This document shows, piece after piece, positions 6,301-11,521 of a DNA stretch of 11,521 nt. The notes below the pieces were generated by a model, which searched no databases, had not been told where the DNA came from, and saw only the letters and a list, made by a program, of their open reading frames with translations. The first letter of the stretch is position 1, and every line of letters starts with the position of its first letter. Source of the DNA: Firmicutes bacterium UBA1440 (lineage in GTDB: Bacteria > Bacillota > Clostridia > Peptostreptococcales > Anaerovoracaceae); assembly GCA_002329565.1 (NCBI GenBank), contig DCTM01000061.1, positions 92,049-103,569 on the forward strand. The letters run 5' to 3'. The translations under genes and the position numbers were made by a program.

Positions 6301-7203
6301 TTATTTTACCTGTGCTGCGCAGAGAAGCAATGAATAGTATTTCTCTTCAAAGCTGGATCCTCTGGACGTTACAACGATAGGTACCTTTGCACCGAGTACG
6401 CATCCTGCCAGCGAAGAACCTGCTAAGCAGATGAGCATCTTGGAAGAAATGTTGCCCGCCGCGATGGATGGCATGAGCAGGATATCCGGATCTCCCGTTA
6501 CCGGGCTCTCAAATCCCTTAATAACAGCAACTTCCTTCGAGAAGGAAAGGTCGCAAGAGATAGGACCTTCGACGTAGCAATCGCCGAAATCGCCGTTCAA
6601 AGCCATTTTCTTCAGCTCGGCGCCGTCTACTGTTTCCTGCATCTTCGGATTAACCGACTCTACCGCTGCCAAACAAGCCACTTTCGGTGATGCAATGCCT
6701 AAACGATGGAAGAAATCGATTGAATTGTGAAGTATTCCAACCTTCTGTTCCAGAGTCGGAGCGATTAACATTCCGCCGTCTGTGATACCCAGAAGCTTAT
6801 GATAGGTAGGAATCTGCATGATGATCATGTGCGACATGACTCTGCCTGTTCCGATACCTGTTTCCTTGTTTACTACCTGCTTCAGGAGCACGCTTGTGTC
6901 GAGCTTCCCTTTCATAAGAAAATCGCCTTTGCCTTCTCTTATGAGCTCTACCGCTTTAAATGCCGCGTCCTGAACTTCATAAACATCTACGATGTTTTCT
7001 TCAATTATATCATATCCGAGAGATTTCGAGATGGATATGATATCTTCCTTTCTGCCAACCAGAGTGTAATCAATGATACCCTCTTTATGTGCCTTTAACA
7101 CTGCCTCCAATGCGTGCTCATCGTGAGCCGCTGCTACTACTACCCTCTTAGTGTCTCCGGAGCCTACTGCTGCAACTAATTCATCAAAATTCTTTAATGC
7201 CAT
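6301..7203 (-). CDS. ptb: phosphate butyryltransferase
   Basis: Exchanges the CoA of butyryl-CoA for phosphate, giving butyryl phosphate for the butyrate kinase encoded downstream. 300 residues, the normal length for Ptb and close to the phosphotransacetylase core. Landmarks include FLMKGKLDTSVLL at 95-107, the SHMIIMQIPTYHKLLGITDGG region at 124-144, AAVESVNPKM at 179-188, EGPISCDL at 212-219 and the C-terminal PIVVTSRGSSFEEKYYSLLL region, which in this family contributes to CoA and phosphate binding. The start at 7203 has AAGGAG seven bases upstream. It is first in the ptb-buk operon. Homologues in other Firmicutes act on isobutyryl- and isovaleryl-CoA as well, so the physiological acyl group is not certain. 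Confidence 0.95.
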   Translation of the reverse strand: MALKNFDELVAAVGSGDTKRVVVAAAHDEHALEAVLKAHKEGIIDYTLVGRKEDIISISKSLGYDIIEENIVDVYEVQDAAFKAVELIREGKGDFLMKGKLDTSVLLKQVVNKETGIGTGRVMSHMIIMQIPTYHKLLGITDGGMLIAPTLEQKVGILHNSIDFFHRLGIASPKVACLAAVESVNPKMQETVDGAELKKMALNGDFGDCYVEGPISCDLSFSKEVAVIKGFESPVTGDPDILLMPSIAAGNISSKMLICLAGSSLAGCVLGAKVPIVVTSRGSSFEEKYYSLLLCAAQVK

Positions 7204-7268
7204 TTTCGTTCTCCTTCACGTTTGTAAAAATCCAAGCCCGACCGGTTCGGCCAAAGCCCACTCCTTTC

Positions 7269-7288
7269 ATTATAACTTATACGGTATA
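7269..7288 (-). promoter_or_regulatory. ptb-buk -10 element with an abutting palindrome
   Basis: A perfect TATAAT lies at 7274-7269 on the minus strand, 65 bases before the ptb start. No good -35 hexamer exists at 16-18 bases (best is AGCTTT or TAGCTT). Instead the spacer holds the palindrome TATACGGTATA (7278-7288). A weak -35 element plus a palindrome in the spacer suggests a regulated promoter; the regulator is unknown. I found no Rex-type site. Confidence 0.45.
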
Positions 7289-7398
7289 TAAAAAGCTACT
7301 GTTTTTTACGCTTTTTCTGCATGAATTTGTAAGATTTTATCTGCCGACTTTCCGTTGTTTCTGCGGTTTTGCGCCGTGAGTGACTGAGAAATACTTCC

Positions 7399-7427
7399 TT
7401 GTATCGAATCTCGTTTGGTGCTATAAT
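7399..7427 (+). promoter_or_regulatory. promoter of the PhzF-azlCD operon
   Basis: TTGTAT at 7399-7404 and a perfect TATAAT at 7422-7427 are 17 bases apart, and TGC directly before the -10 makes it an extended -10 promoter. It gives a leader of about 75 bases. Confidence 0.7.
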
Positions 7428-7447
7428 CAATTCAAATAAAATTCTTT

Positions 7448-7475
7448 TTGTATTCAATAAAAATATTATTGTATT
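7448..7475 (+). repeat. direct and inverted repeats in the PhzF-gene leader
   Basis: TTGTATT occurs at 7448-7454 and 7469-7475, 21 bases apart. Between and overlapping them, CAATAA (7455-7460) and TTATTG (7466-7471) form a perfect inverted repeat with a 5-base centre. All lie downstream of the promoter and upstream of the ribosome site, so they could be an operator, or simply AT-rich coincidence. Confidence 0.35.
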
Positions 7476-7509
7476 TTTTGTGCTAACCCATAAAAGGAGG
7501 GCTTTTACG

Positions 7510-8295
7510 ATGAAATACTATGTTGCGGATGCATTTGCCGAGAAGGTTTTCGAAGGAAATCCGGCCGGCGTATGTGTAATGACGGAATGGCCGAGCGATG
7601 ATCTGATGCAAAAGATTGCTATTGAAAACAACCTCTCAGAAACAGCATTCACCGTCAAAGAGGGTGAATGCTATAAGTTGAGATGGTTCACTCCGGGCGG
7701 CGAAATTGACCTTTGCGGTCATGCGACACTGGCCACTGCATTTATTTTGGCCAATTTTTATGAGCTTGAAACACCGGCATTTCGCTTTGTTACCCTGCAG
7801 AGCGGAGAACTCACAGTCACGAAAAAAGGCGATCTGTTCGAGCTCGACTTCCCAAGCAGAATGCCTGAGCCTATTGAGCTGACAGATGCGATGATTGAAG
7901 CATTGGGCAAGAAACCGACTGAAGCCTACATCTCGCGCGACCTGATGTTTGTATACGAAGATGAGAACGATGTCATCAATGCCAATGTCGATTTCGCCAA
8001 AATCAAAGAACTTCCTGACGGTCTCGGTGTCATTATCACCGCTCCTTCGCATTCCGGCAGAGACTTCGTTTGCCGCTGTTTCTTCCCCAAACTCAACGTT
8101 GCCGAGGATCCCGTGACCGGCTCCGCGCACTGCACTCTGATTCCCTATTGGGCAAAACGCCTCGGAAAAGATGAAGTGATTTCCAAGCAGGTTTCACCGC
8201 GCGGCGGTATGCTGTATTGCCGAGATGCCGGAGAAAGAGCATACATGTCCGGGAAAGGCGTCCTGTATGCCGAAGCTGAGATTCACGTCGAGTAA
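7510..8295 (+). CDS. PhzF-family isomerase/epimerase
   Basis: Member of the PhzF (diaminopimelate-epimerase-fold) family of cofactor-independent isomerases. In phenazine producers PhzF isomerises dihydrohydroxyanthranilate, but no phenazine genes are near and most homologues have unknown substrates. The ATG at 7510 gives 261 residues and starts MKYYVADAF, the usual first strand; AAGGAGG at 7494-7500 supports it, while the open frame back to 7399 runs over the promoter. Landmarks are GNPAGV at 16-21, the catalytic Glu in NLSETAF (E44), the half-barrel motif GEIDLCGHAT at 64-73 and the C-terminal counterpart EDPVTGSAH at 199-207. It is first in an operon with azlC, which starts 5 bases after its stop. 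That linkage hints at a role in amino-acid metabolism or detoxification, which is inference. Confidence 0.9.
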   Translation: MKYYVADAFAEKVFEGNPAGVCVMTEWPSDDLMQKIAIENNLSETAFTVKEGECYKLRWFTPGGEIDLCGHATLATAFILANFYELETPAFRFVTLQSGELTVTKKGDLFELDFPSRMPEPIELTDAMIEALGKKPTEAYISRDLMFVYEDENDVINANVDFAKIKELPDGLGVIITAPSHSGRDFVCRCFFPKLNVAEDPVTGSAHCTLIPYWAKRLGKDEVISKQVSPRGGMLYCRDAGERAYMSGKGVLYAEAEIHVE

Positions 8296-8300
8296 GTGCC

Positions 8301-9014
8301 ATGAATCCAATAATCAACGATTCGAAAAAAGCTGTTCAGATAAAGGCCGCCCTTTCAGCGGCCTTTAAAGCGACGATCCCTGTCTTCGCCAGTGCCTACA
8401 TCTTAGGTGTAGCCTACGGGGTTATCATGCAATCGAAAGGCTACAATGTCTTTTGGTCGACCCTGATGAGCACCGTTGCTTTTTGCGGCAGTATGCAGTT
8501 TGCAGCCATACCGCTCCTGACAAGTGCCTTTAATCCGCTGCAAGCCTTCCTGCTCAGCGTTATGGTCAACGCACGTCACCTGTTTTACAGCATTTCCATG
8601 CTGGAGCGATATCGTGGCATCGGTAAAATCCGATATTTCTTAATCTACGTCCTCTCAGATGAGAGTTTTTCTATCTCCTACGCTCTCAACGACGACAAAA
8701 TAAATCGCAAATACTATTATATTTCGGTGTCATCCTTCGTCGCACTGTACTGGATTGGCGGCACATTTACAGGCGGCCTCCTGGGACAAGTTATTCCTTT
8801 CGATACAACAGGACTCGATTTCGCCCTTACAGCACTGTTTGCAGCCATGCTCTTTGATCAGATTAAGAACAATCAAACTCGCAAAGCTGCCGTCGCAGGC
8901 ACACTCTGCACGCTTGTCTGCTTGATTGCTTTCGGCAAGGGTTCCTTTATGATCCCCGCCATGGCTCTAATGTTGGTCATTTTTCTCGGAGGGAGAAAAC
9001 GATCATGTTTTTGA
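8301..9014 (+). CDS. azlC: AzlC-family branched-chain amino-acid exporter, large subunit
   Basis: Membrane protein that, with AzlD, exports branched-chain amino acids and toxic analogues such as azaleucine in characterised members. 237 residues with several hydrophobic segments from about residue 20 to 230. Family marks are FKATIPVFASAYILGVAYG near the N terminus, FCGSMQFAAI at 61-70, NARHLFYSIS at 90-99 and LSDESFSI at 118-125. The ATG begins 5 bases after the stop of the PhzF-family gene, with no strong ribosome site of its own, so it probably depends on translational coupling. It overlaps azlD by 10 bases. Substrate identity rests on the family and is not shown by the sequence. Confidence 0.94.
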   Translation: MNPIINDSKKAVQIKAALSAAFKATIPVFASAYILGVAYGVIMQSKGYNVFWSTLMSTVAFCGSMQFAAIPLLTSAFNPLQAFLLSVMVNARHLFYSISMLERYRGIGKIRYFLIYVLSDESFSISYALNDDKINRKYYYISVSSFVALYWIGGTFTGGLLGQVIPFDTTGLDFALTALFAAMLFDQIKNNQTRKAAVAGTLCTLVCLIAFGKGSFMIPAMALMLVIFLGGRKRSCF

Positions 9015-9340
9015 CACCGCTGCAAACCTTGATTATGATTTTGGCCGTCGCGCTCGGCTGCCAGCTGATGCGCTTTTTACCGTTCATCCTCTTCCCTGAG
9101 GGGAAAGAAATTCCCGGCACTGTCCTCTATCTCGGCCGAGTGCTCCCGCCTGCAATGATTGGTTTTCTGGTAATTTATTGCATTAAGGGAGTTTCTCTCT
9201 TGAACAGCCCTCACGGCATCCCCGAATTCTCCTCGTTGGCAGTTGTATTTCTGCTCCAACACCTGCGTGGCAATGTAATGTTGAGTATTGCCGGCGGTAC
9301 CGCGTTCTATATGTTCTTAATGCAAGCGGTCTTTGTTTAA
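9005..9340 (+). CDS. azlD: AzlD-family branched-chain amino-acid exporter, small subunit
   Basis: Small membrane partner of AzlC. 111 residues with about four hydrophobic segments (roughly 8-30, 42-62, 75-86 and 92-110). Typical marks are RFLPFILF at 23-30, YLGRVLPPAMIGFLVIYCIK at 42-61 and the Arg-Gly-Asn before the last segment. GGAGGGAG at 8988-8995, inside the end of azlC, serves as the ribosome site, and the start lies 10 bases before azlC ends. It is the last gene of the operon and converges on nfo; no strong intrinsic terminator is visible after it. Confidence 0.93.
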   Translation: MFLTPLQTLIMILAVALGCQLMRFLPFILFPEGKEIPGTVLYLGRVLPPAMIGFLVIYCIKGVSLLNSPHGIPEFSSLAVVFLLQHLRGNVMLSIAGGTAFYMFLMQAVFV

Positions 9341-9425
9341 TGCAAGTGAAGTACATAAGCACATAACAGTCAGTTAAATATCTGTTTTTCATACTGCGGC
9401 ACTCGCGATTTCTCTTTAGCATCGC

Positions 9426-9468
9426 CTTCTGCTTCGTCAGCATTTTCAGTTTCAAATTTTTAAAGCGA
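9426..9468 (+). repeat. 43-base direct repeat, copy A
   Basis: This copy begins CTTCTGCTTCGTCAGCATTT and recurs at 9498-9540, 72 bases downstream in the same orientation, with 39 of 43 positions identical by eye. The first 21 bases are identical. It contains a weak 4-base stem (TGCT/AGCA around TCGTC) followed by Ts, not strong enough to call a terminator. Confidence 0.7.
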
Positions 9469-9497
9469 GGATGCCGAATCTGTAACCATTAACCACG

Positions 9498-9540
9498 CTT
9501 CTGCTTCGTCAGCATTTTTAATTTTAAATTTTTAAAGAGA
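9498..9540 (+). repeat. 43-base direct repeat, copy B, overlapping the nfo stop
   Basis: Second copy of the repeat at 9426-9468. Its last nine bases include the nfo stop codon and the two codons before it (minus strand), so copy A looks like a displaced duplicate of the nfo 3' end plus flank. The four differences are at repeat positions 22, 24, 28 and 41. Confidence 0.7.
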
Positions 9541-10365
9541 ACGCAAAAGGCTGATTTCGGCGGCATGACCGTCGAGATCAGTTGGTGTTTCCAAAATAAA
9601 CGGCAGATGCTTTAGCTTTGGATGATTGATAACTTTTGCGATCGTCTCGATGCCGAGCTTCCCCTCCCCAATCTTTGCGTGGCGGTCCTTGCGCATGCCC
9701 ATATCGTTTTGACTGTCGTTAAGATGAATTGCTTTCAGCCGATTGAGGCCGATGACATTATCGAACTCATCCAACACGCCGTCCAAATCGCCGATGATAT
9801 CGTATCCCGCATCGCTCACATGGCAGGTATCGAGACAAACTCCAATCTTGGAGTCGCACTCCACCCGGTCGATGATTGCCCTCAATTCTTCAAATCGTCC
9901 GCCGATTTCACTGCCTTTGCCCGCCATCGTCTCTAACAGCACAATCGTATTTTGCTCCGGCGTTATAATCTCATTGAGCATATCCGCAGTAAGCCGGATG
10001 CCGACCTCAATTCCCTGCCCGACATGACTTCCCGGGTGGAAATTGTAGTAGTGCCCCGGAATACGTTCCATTCGTTTCATATCGTCGGCAAAAGTCATAC
10101 GGGCAAATTCGCGCACACGCGCTTCCGCCGAACATGGATTGAGAGTATAAGGCGCATGCGCAACAATCTTAGCAAACCTTTTCTCTTTAATCAGTTCCAA
10201 AAATGCCTCGACATCCGCCGATTCTATCTCCTTTGCTTTGCCGCCGCGCGGATTTCTTGTGAAAAAAGCAAATGTGTCGGCGCCGATTGACAGCGCCGTC
10301 TCAGCCATGCTCAGATAACCTTTTGTCGATGACAGATGACATCCTATATGTAACATATTTTTCAT
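9532..10365 (-). CDS. nfo: endonuclease IV (AP endonuclease)
   Basis: Cuts DNA 5' of abasic sites and trims blocked 3' ends in base-excision repair; a zinc enzyme with a TIM barrel. The ATG at 10365 gives 277 residues, the family norm, starting [13 protein letters not shown], with AAAGGA upstream; an in-frame extension to 10554 crosses the promoter and is not used. All nine metal ligands can be placed: H70 (HAPYTLN), H110 (FHPGSH), E145 ([13 protein letters not shown]), D179 and H182 (LDTCH), H214 (IHLNDS), D227 and H229 (DRH), and E259 (ILETPT). It is a single gene with its own extended -10 promoter. Its 3' end lies in one copy of a 43-base direct repeat shared with the gap after azlD. Confidence 0.96.
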   Translation of the reverse strand: MKNMLHIGCHLSSTKGYLSMAETALSIGADTFAFFTRNPRGGKAKEIESADVEAFLELIKEKRFAKIVAHAPYTLNPCSAEARVREFARMTFADDMKRMERIPGHYYNFHPGSHVGQGIEVGIRLTADMLNEIITPEQNTIVLLETMAGKGSEIGGRFEELRAIIDRVECDSKIGVCLDTCHVSDAGYDIIGDLDGVLDEFDNVIGLNRLKAIHLNDSQNDMGMRKDRHAKIGEGKLGIETIAKVINHPKLKHLPFILETPTDLDGHAAEISLLRSL

Positions 10366-10418
10366 CCTGCTTCCTTTATAATTATTCTTCCTTTTTACTA
10401 CTTTTCTACGATTAATTT

Positions 10419-10435
10419 TTGCGGCCCCGTCGCAA
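10419..10435 (-). promoter_or_regulatory. inverted repeat in the nfo leader
   Basis: On the minus strand TTGCG and CGCAA are separated by 7 bases, starting 9 bases after the nfo -10 element, where transcription would begin. It shares the TTGCGAC half with the inverted repeat of the trxBA leader (2075-2089). Confidence 0.4.
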
Positions 10436-10444
10436 CCGAATTTT

Positions 10445-10453
10445 ATTATACCA
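10445..10453 (-). promoter_or_regulatory. extended -10 promoter of nfo
   Basis: On the minus strand TGG directly precedes a perfect TATAAT (10450-10445). No good -35 element is present at normal spacing, which is tolerable for an extended -10 promoter. The leader would be about 73 bases. Confidence 0.5.
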
Positions 10454-10741
10454 TATACCTCAATATGTCCGTCGATTTCACTCGATACCGCTCTCGATTT
10501 CCGACAGCGTTGACACAAATTAAGACAGTGTGAAACAATTCTTTCAAAAAACAATCTTCGAAATCGTTATATCCTATATCTCAATCTTCGGCGGCATTGC
10601 CATAAGGTGAGGCACGTAGAGACAATTCTTATGTGACAAGTAATTGCCCGAATTATTATACTCGCCGTTTTATCATACCCACCATCTCTTAAAATTCTCA
10701 GGCCTGACAGCAAAAGCGATCCCGAAAATTTTTTCTTATTG

Positions 10742-10760
10742 AAGCAGCGTATGCTTTTTT
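10742..10760 (+). terminator. terminator-like hairpin with no gene before it
   Basis: AAGCA (10742-10746) pairs with TGCTT (10752-10756) around GCGTA and runs into TTTT. The stem is short. No plus-strand gene ends upstream, so it would make sense only if a small RNA is transcribed through 10560-10760, for which there is no other evidence. Confidence 0.35.
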
Positions 10761-10787
10761 AATAAATCCAAAATAGAAAAATCTCCG

Positions 10788-10949
10788 AAAAAATGAGCAA
10801 ATTTTCAACTTGTGCAAGCTTTTTTATCCAAAAAATACTATTTATGTTCAATTTTTCCTATATCTATTGAGTAAAAGGTGAAATTACAACCCTCTAATTA
10901 CATATCTTACCAAAATTTCGTGTATAACTTGAAATTTTGCTCATTTTTT
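10788..10949. repeat. 21-base inverted repeat with 120-base interior
   Basis: The left arm at 10788-10808 (AAAAAATGAGCAAATTTTC and two more bases) is matched in reverse complement by 10929-10949 at 20 of 21 positions. The arms enclose 120 AT-rich bases. This could be a decayed miniature inverted-repeat element or a long-range RNA stem. No clear target-site duplication flanks it. Confidence 0.6.
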
Positions 10950-10964
10950 AGGCTAAAATTTCAA
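10911..10964 (+). repeat. two overlapping, mutually exclusive hairpins
   Basis: CAAAATTTC (10911-10919) pairs perfectly with GAAATTTTG (10931-10939). The latter also belongs to TTGAAATTTT (10929-10938), which pairs perfectly with AAAATTTCAA (10955-10964). The two stems cannot form together, and the middle segment is also the right arm of the larger inverted repeat, giving three alternative partners. Confidence 0.6.
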
Positions 10965-11016
10965 AAGTGTATCACCTCATCCTAAAATGCAAGTGAATCG
11001 AAAAGCTAAATGCCTT

Positions 11017-11028
11017 AAAATGCATTTT
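11017..11028. promoter_or_regulatory. 12-base palindrome upstream of the transporter promoter
   Basis: AAAATGCATTTT is a perfect palindrome ending 36 bases before the transporter -10 element. Part of it (TAAAATGCA) also occurs at 10983-10991, 33 bases upstream. The position would suit an operator. Confidence 0.35.
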
Positions 11029-11064
11029 GTCTCCAGATTAAAGTTTGCCATTGAATTTTTCTTT

Positions 11065-11070
11065 TATAAT
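11065..11070 (+). promoter_or_regulatory. -10 element for the YdcZ-type transporter
   Basis: A perfect TATAAT lies 72 bases before the transporter start. The nearest -35-like hexamer, TTGCCA at 11045-11050, is only 14 bases away, so the -35 is poor or absent. Confidence 0.45.
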
Positions 11071-11108
11071 TGCACAATACTAAATAAAAGAAACAAAAGA
11101 AAAGAGAA

Positions 11109-11138
11109 ATGGAAAAAGAAAATACATTTAAGAGGTAA
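11109..11138 (+). other. possible nine-codon leader ORF
   Basis: ATG at 11109 opens MEKENTFKR and stops with TAA at 11136-11138, four bases before the transporter ATG and across its ribosome site. A purine-rich AAAAGAGA precedes it. It could couple translation to the transporter, but a nine-codon frame in A-rich DNA is easily chance. Confidence 0.2.
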
Positions 11139-11142
11139 CGAT

Positions 11143-11521
11143 ATGTGGGGAATCATTATGAGCATTGTGGCCGGAGCAGCTATGAGCTTTCAGGGTGTTA
11201 TCAATACACGGCTCAGCGAAAAAATCGGCCTATATGAATCAAACGCTTTCGCGCAGGGCACAGCTTTTGTCCTCGCACTGATTGCCGTCTTTTTTATGGG
11301 CAAGGGACATTTTGCAGCCATTGCAGGCGTCAGTAAAATTTATTGGTTCGGCGGCGTTCTCGGCTTTGTGATTACGGTTGCGGTAATGCTTGCAATCGGT
11401 AACCTATCGCCGACCTACGCTATCTCAATCATCTTGATTTCTCAGCTGCTGGTCGCCGCAGCCATCGACGCGTTCGGTCTGCTGGGAACGGAGAAAGTCC
11501 CGTTCACATTCACAAAGTGGC
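11143..11521 (+). CDS. YdcZ/DUF606-type membrane transporter (DMT superfamily), N-terminal part
   Basis: The first 126 codons of a small multi-pass membrane protein, cut by the window edge. It opens with a hydrophobic segment, MWGIIMSIVAGAAMSFQGVI, leading into NTRLSEKIGLYESNAF; the SFQGVINTRL pattern followed by a Gly-Thr membrane segment is characteristic of the DUF606 (YdcZ) family. Further hydrophobic segments run about 43-56, 70-90 and 93-112, and the fragment ends in AAIDAFGLLGTEKVPFT, the typical turn before the last helix. The expected full length is about 140-150 residues, so only the tail is missing. AGAGGT lies at 11131-11136, six bases before the ATG. The transported substrate is unknown; members of this superfamily move small metabolites or drugs. 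Confidence 0.88.
   Translation, partial: MWGIIMSIVAGAAMSFQGVINTRLSEKIGLYESNAFAQGTAFVLALIAVFFMGKGHFAAIAGVSKIYWFGGVLGFVITVAVMLAIGNLSPTYAISIILISQLLVAAAIDAFGLLGTEKVPFTFTKW

Larger units (their letters stand above)
7204..7509. other. divergent intergenic region between ptb and the PhzF-family gene
   Basis: About 306 bases without a credible gene. It holds the two divergent promoters described separately, ribosome sites at either end, a 7-base inverted repeat (AAAAAGC at 7290-7296 with GCTTTTT at 7310-7316) and AT-rich DNA between. Open frames crossing it lack ribosome sites and family character. No RNA gene or known riboswitch consensus was recognised. Confidence 0.6.
10366..11142. other. long AT-rich non-coding region between nfo and the transporter gene
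   Basis: About 777 bases without a credible protein gene on either strand. It holds the nfo and transporter promoters at its edges, a 10-base palindrome TCAGGCCTGA at 10698-10707, a terminator-like hairpin at 10742-10760, a set of nested inverted repeats at 10788-10964 and a 12-base palindrome at 11017-11028. The part from about 10740 to 11100 is visibly more AT-rich than the genes. No tRNA, T-box or known riboswitch consensus was recognised. An unannotated small RNA or a degenerate mobile repeat is possible. Confidence 0.6.

Noticed and set aside
7399..7509. In-frame extension of the PhzF-family gene
   Set aside because: The added 37 codons overlap the -35 and -10 elements and the leader; the ATG at 7510 has a strong ribosome site and the normal family N terminus.
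9426..9540. Repeats considered as a CRISPR array or attachment sites
   Set aside because: There are only two imperfect copies with no regular spacers, cas genes, integrase or tRNA nearby.
10510..10538. TTGACA at 10510 considered as a plus-strand promoter
   Set aside because: The -10 position reads AAACAA, a poor match, and no gene follows for several hundred bases.
10366..10554. In-frame extension of nfo
   Set aside because: It crosses the extended -10 promoter and adds 63 residues not seen in endonuclease IV.
10824..10832. DnaA-box-like TTATCCAAA in AT-rich DNA, considered as a replication origin
   Set aside because: It is a single near-match without a cluster of boxes and without dnaA, dnaN or other origin genes nearby.
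10793..10870. 25-residue hydrophobic frame (MSKFST...) inside the inverted repeat, considered as a type I toxin peptide
   Set aside because: It has no ribosome site or promoter, and the start is part of the repeat arm; the opposite arm gives an unrelated 16-residue frame, so translation is unlikely.
10788..10949. Inverted repeat considered as an intact insertion sequence
   Set aside because: The interior is 120 bases with no transposase frame and there is no clear target-site duplication; at most it is a degenerate miniature element.

Overview
The window looks like chromosome of an anaerobic Firmicute of the class Clostridia. This is inferred from gene content: a two-iron superoxide reductase (desulfoferrodoxin), a ptb-buk acyl-phosphate pair, a thioredoxin reductase that has lost its NADPH signatures, strong AGGAGG-type ribosome binding sites, moderate base composition and AT-rich intergenic DNA. 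I cannot fix genus or species. There are no rRNA or tRNA genes, CRISPR array, transposase or phage genes; the layout is that of an ordinary chromosome with short operons on both strands.

Layout. 1-146 (+) is the end of an SGNH/GDSL-type hydrolase. 350-733 (+) is desulfoferrodoxin, closed by a clear intrinsic terminator. On the minus strand, read right to left, 4360-858 carries an unrecognised 318-residue protein, a fold-type III PLP enzyme of the D-threonine aldolase / D-serine dehydratase type with its own good promoter, then trxB and trxA almost touching each other behind a further promoter. A CvpA-family membrane protein (4480-5118, +) is divergent from this group and ends at a bidirectional terminator shared with the ptb-buk operon (7203-5182, -). 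Divergent from ptb is a PhzF-family isomerase followed by azlC and azlD (7510-9340, +), tightly spaced or overlapping and so one operon. Endonuclease IV (nfo, 10365-9532, -) converges on azlD. After a long AT-rich non-coding stretch rich in inverted repeats (10366-11142), a YdcZ/DUF606-type transporter starts and runs off the end.

How the genes fit together. Desulfoferrodoxin reduces superoxide, and TrxB/TrxA supply thiol reductant, so the left end is an oxygen-defence and thiol-redox neighbourhood of an anaerobe. The TrxB sequence suggests it may take electrons from something other than NADPH, plausibly ferredoxin as in the clostridial pyridine-nucleotide-independent reductases. Ptb and Buk turn butyryl-CoA (or branched acyl-CoA) into the acid plus ATP. 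AzlCD is a branched-chain amino-acid exporter family; a link to branched-chain acid formation by ptb-buk is possible but only inferred.

I do not see a convincing new biological system. The items most worth a second look are the nested inverted repeats at 10788-10964, the unusual TrxB, a 43-base direct repeat overlapping the end of nfo, and several palindromes sitting on predicted promoters.
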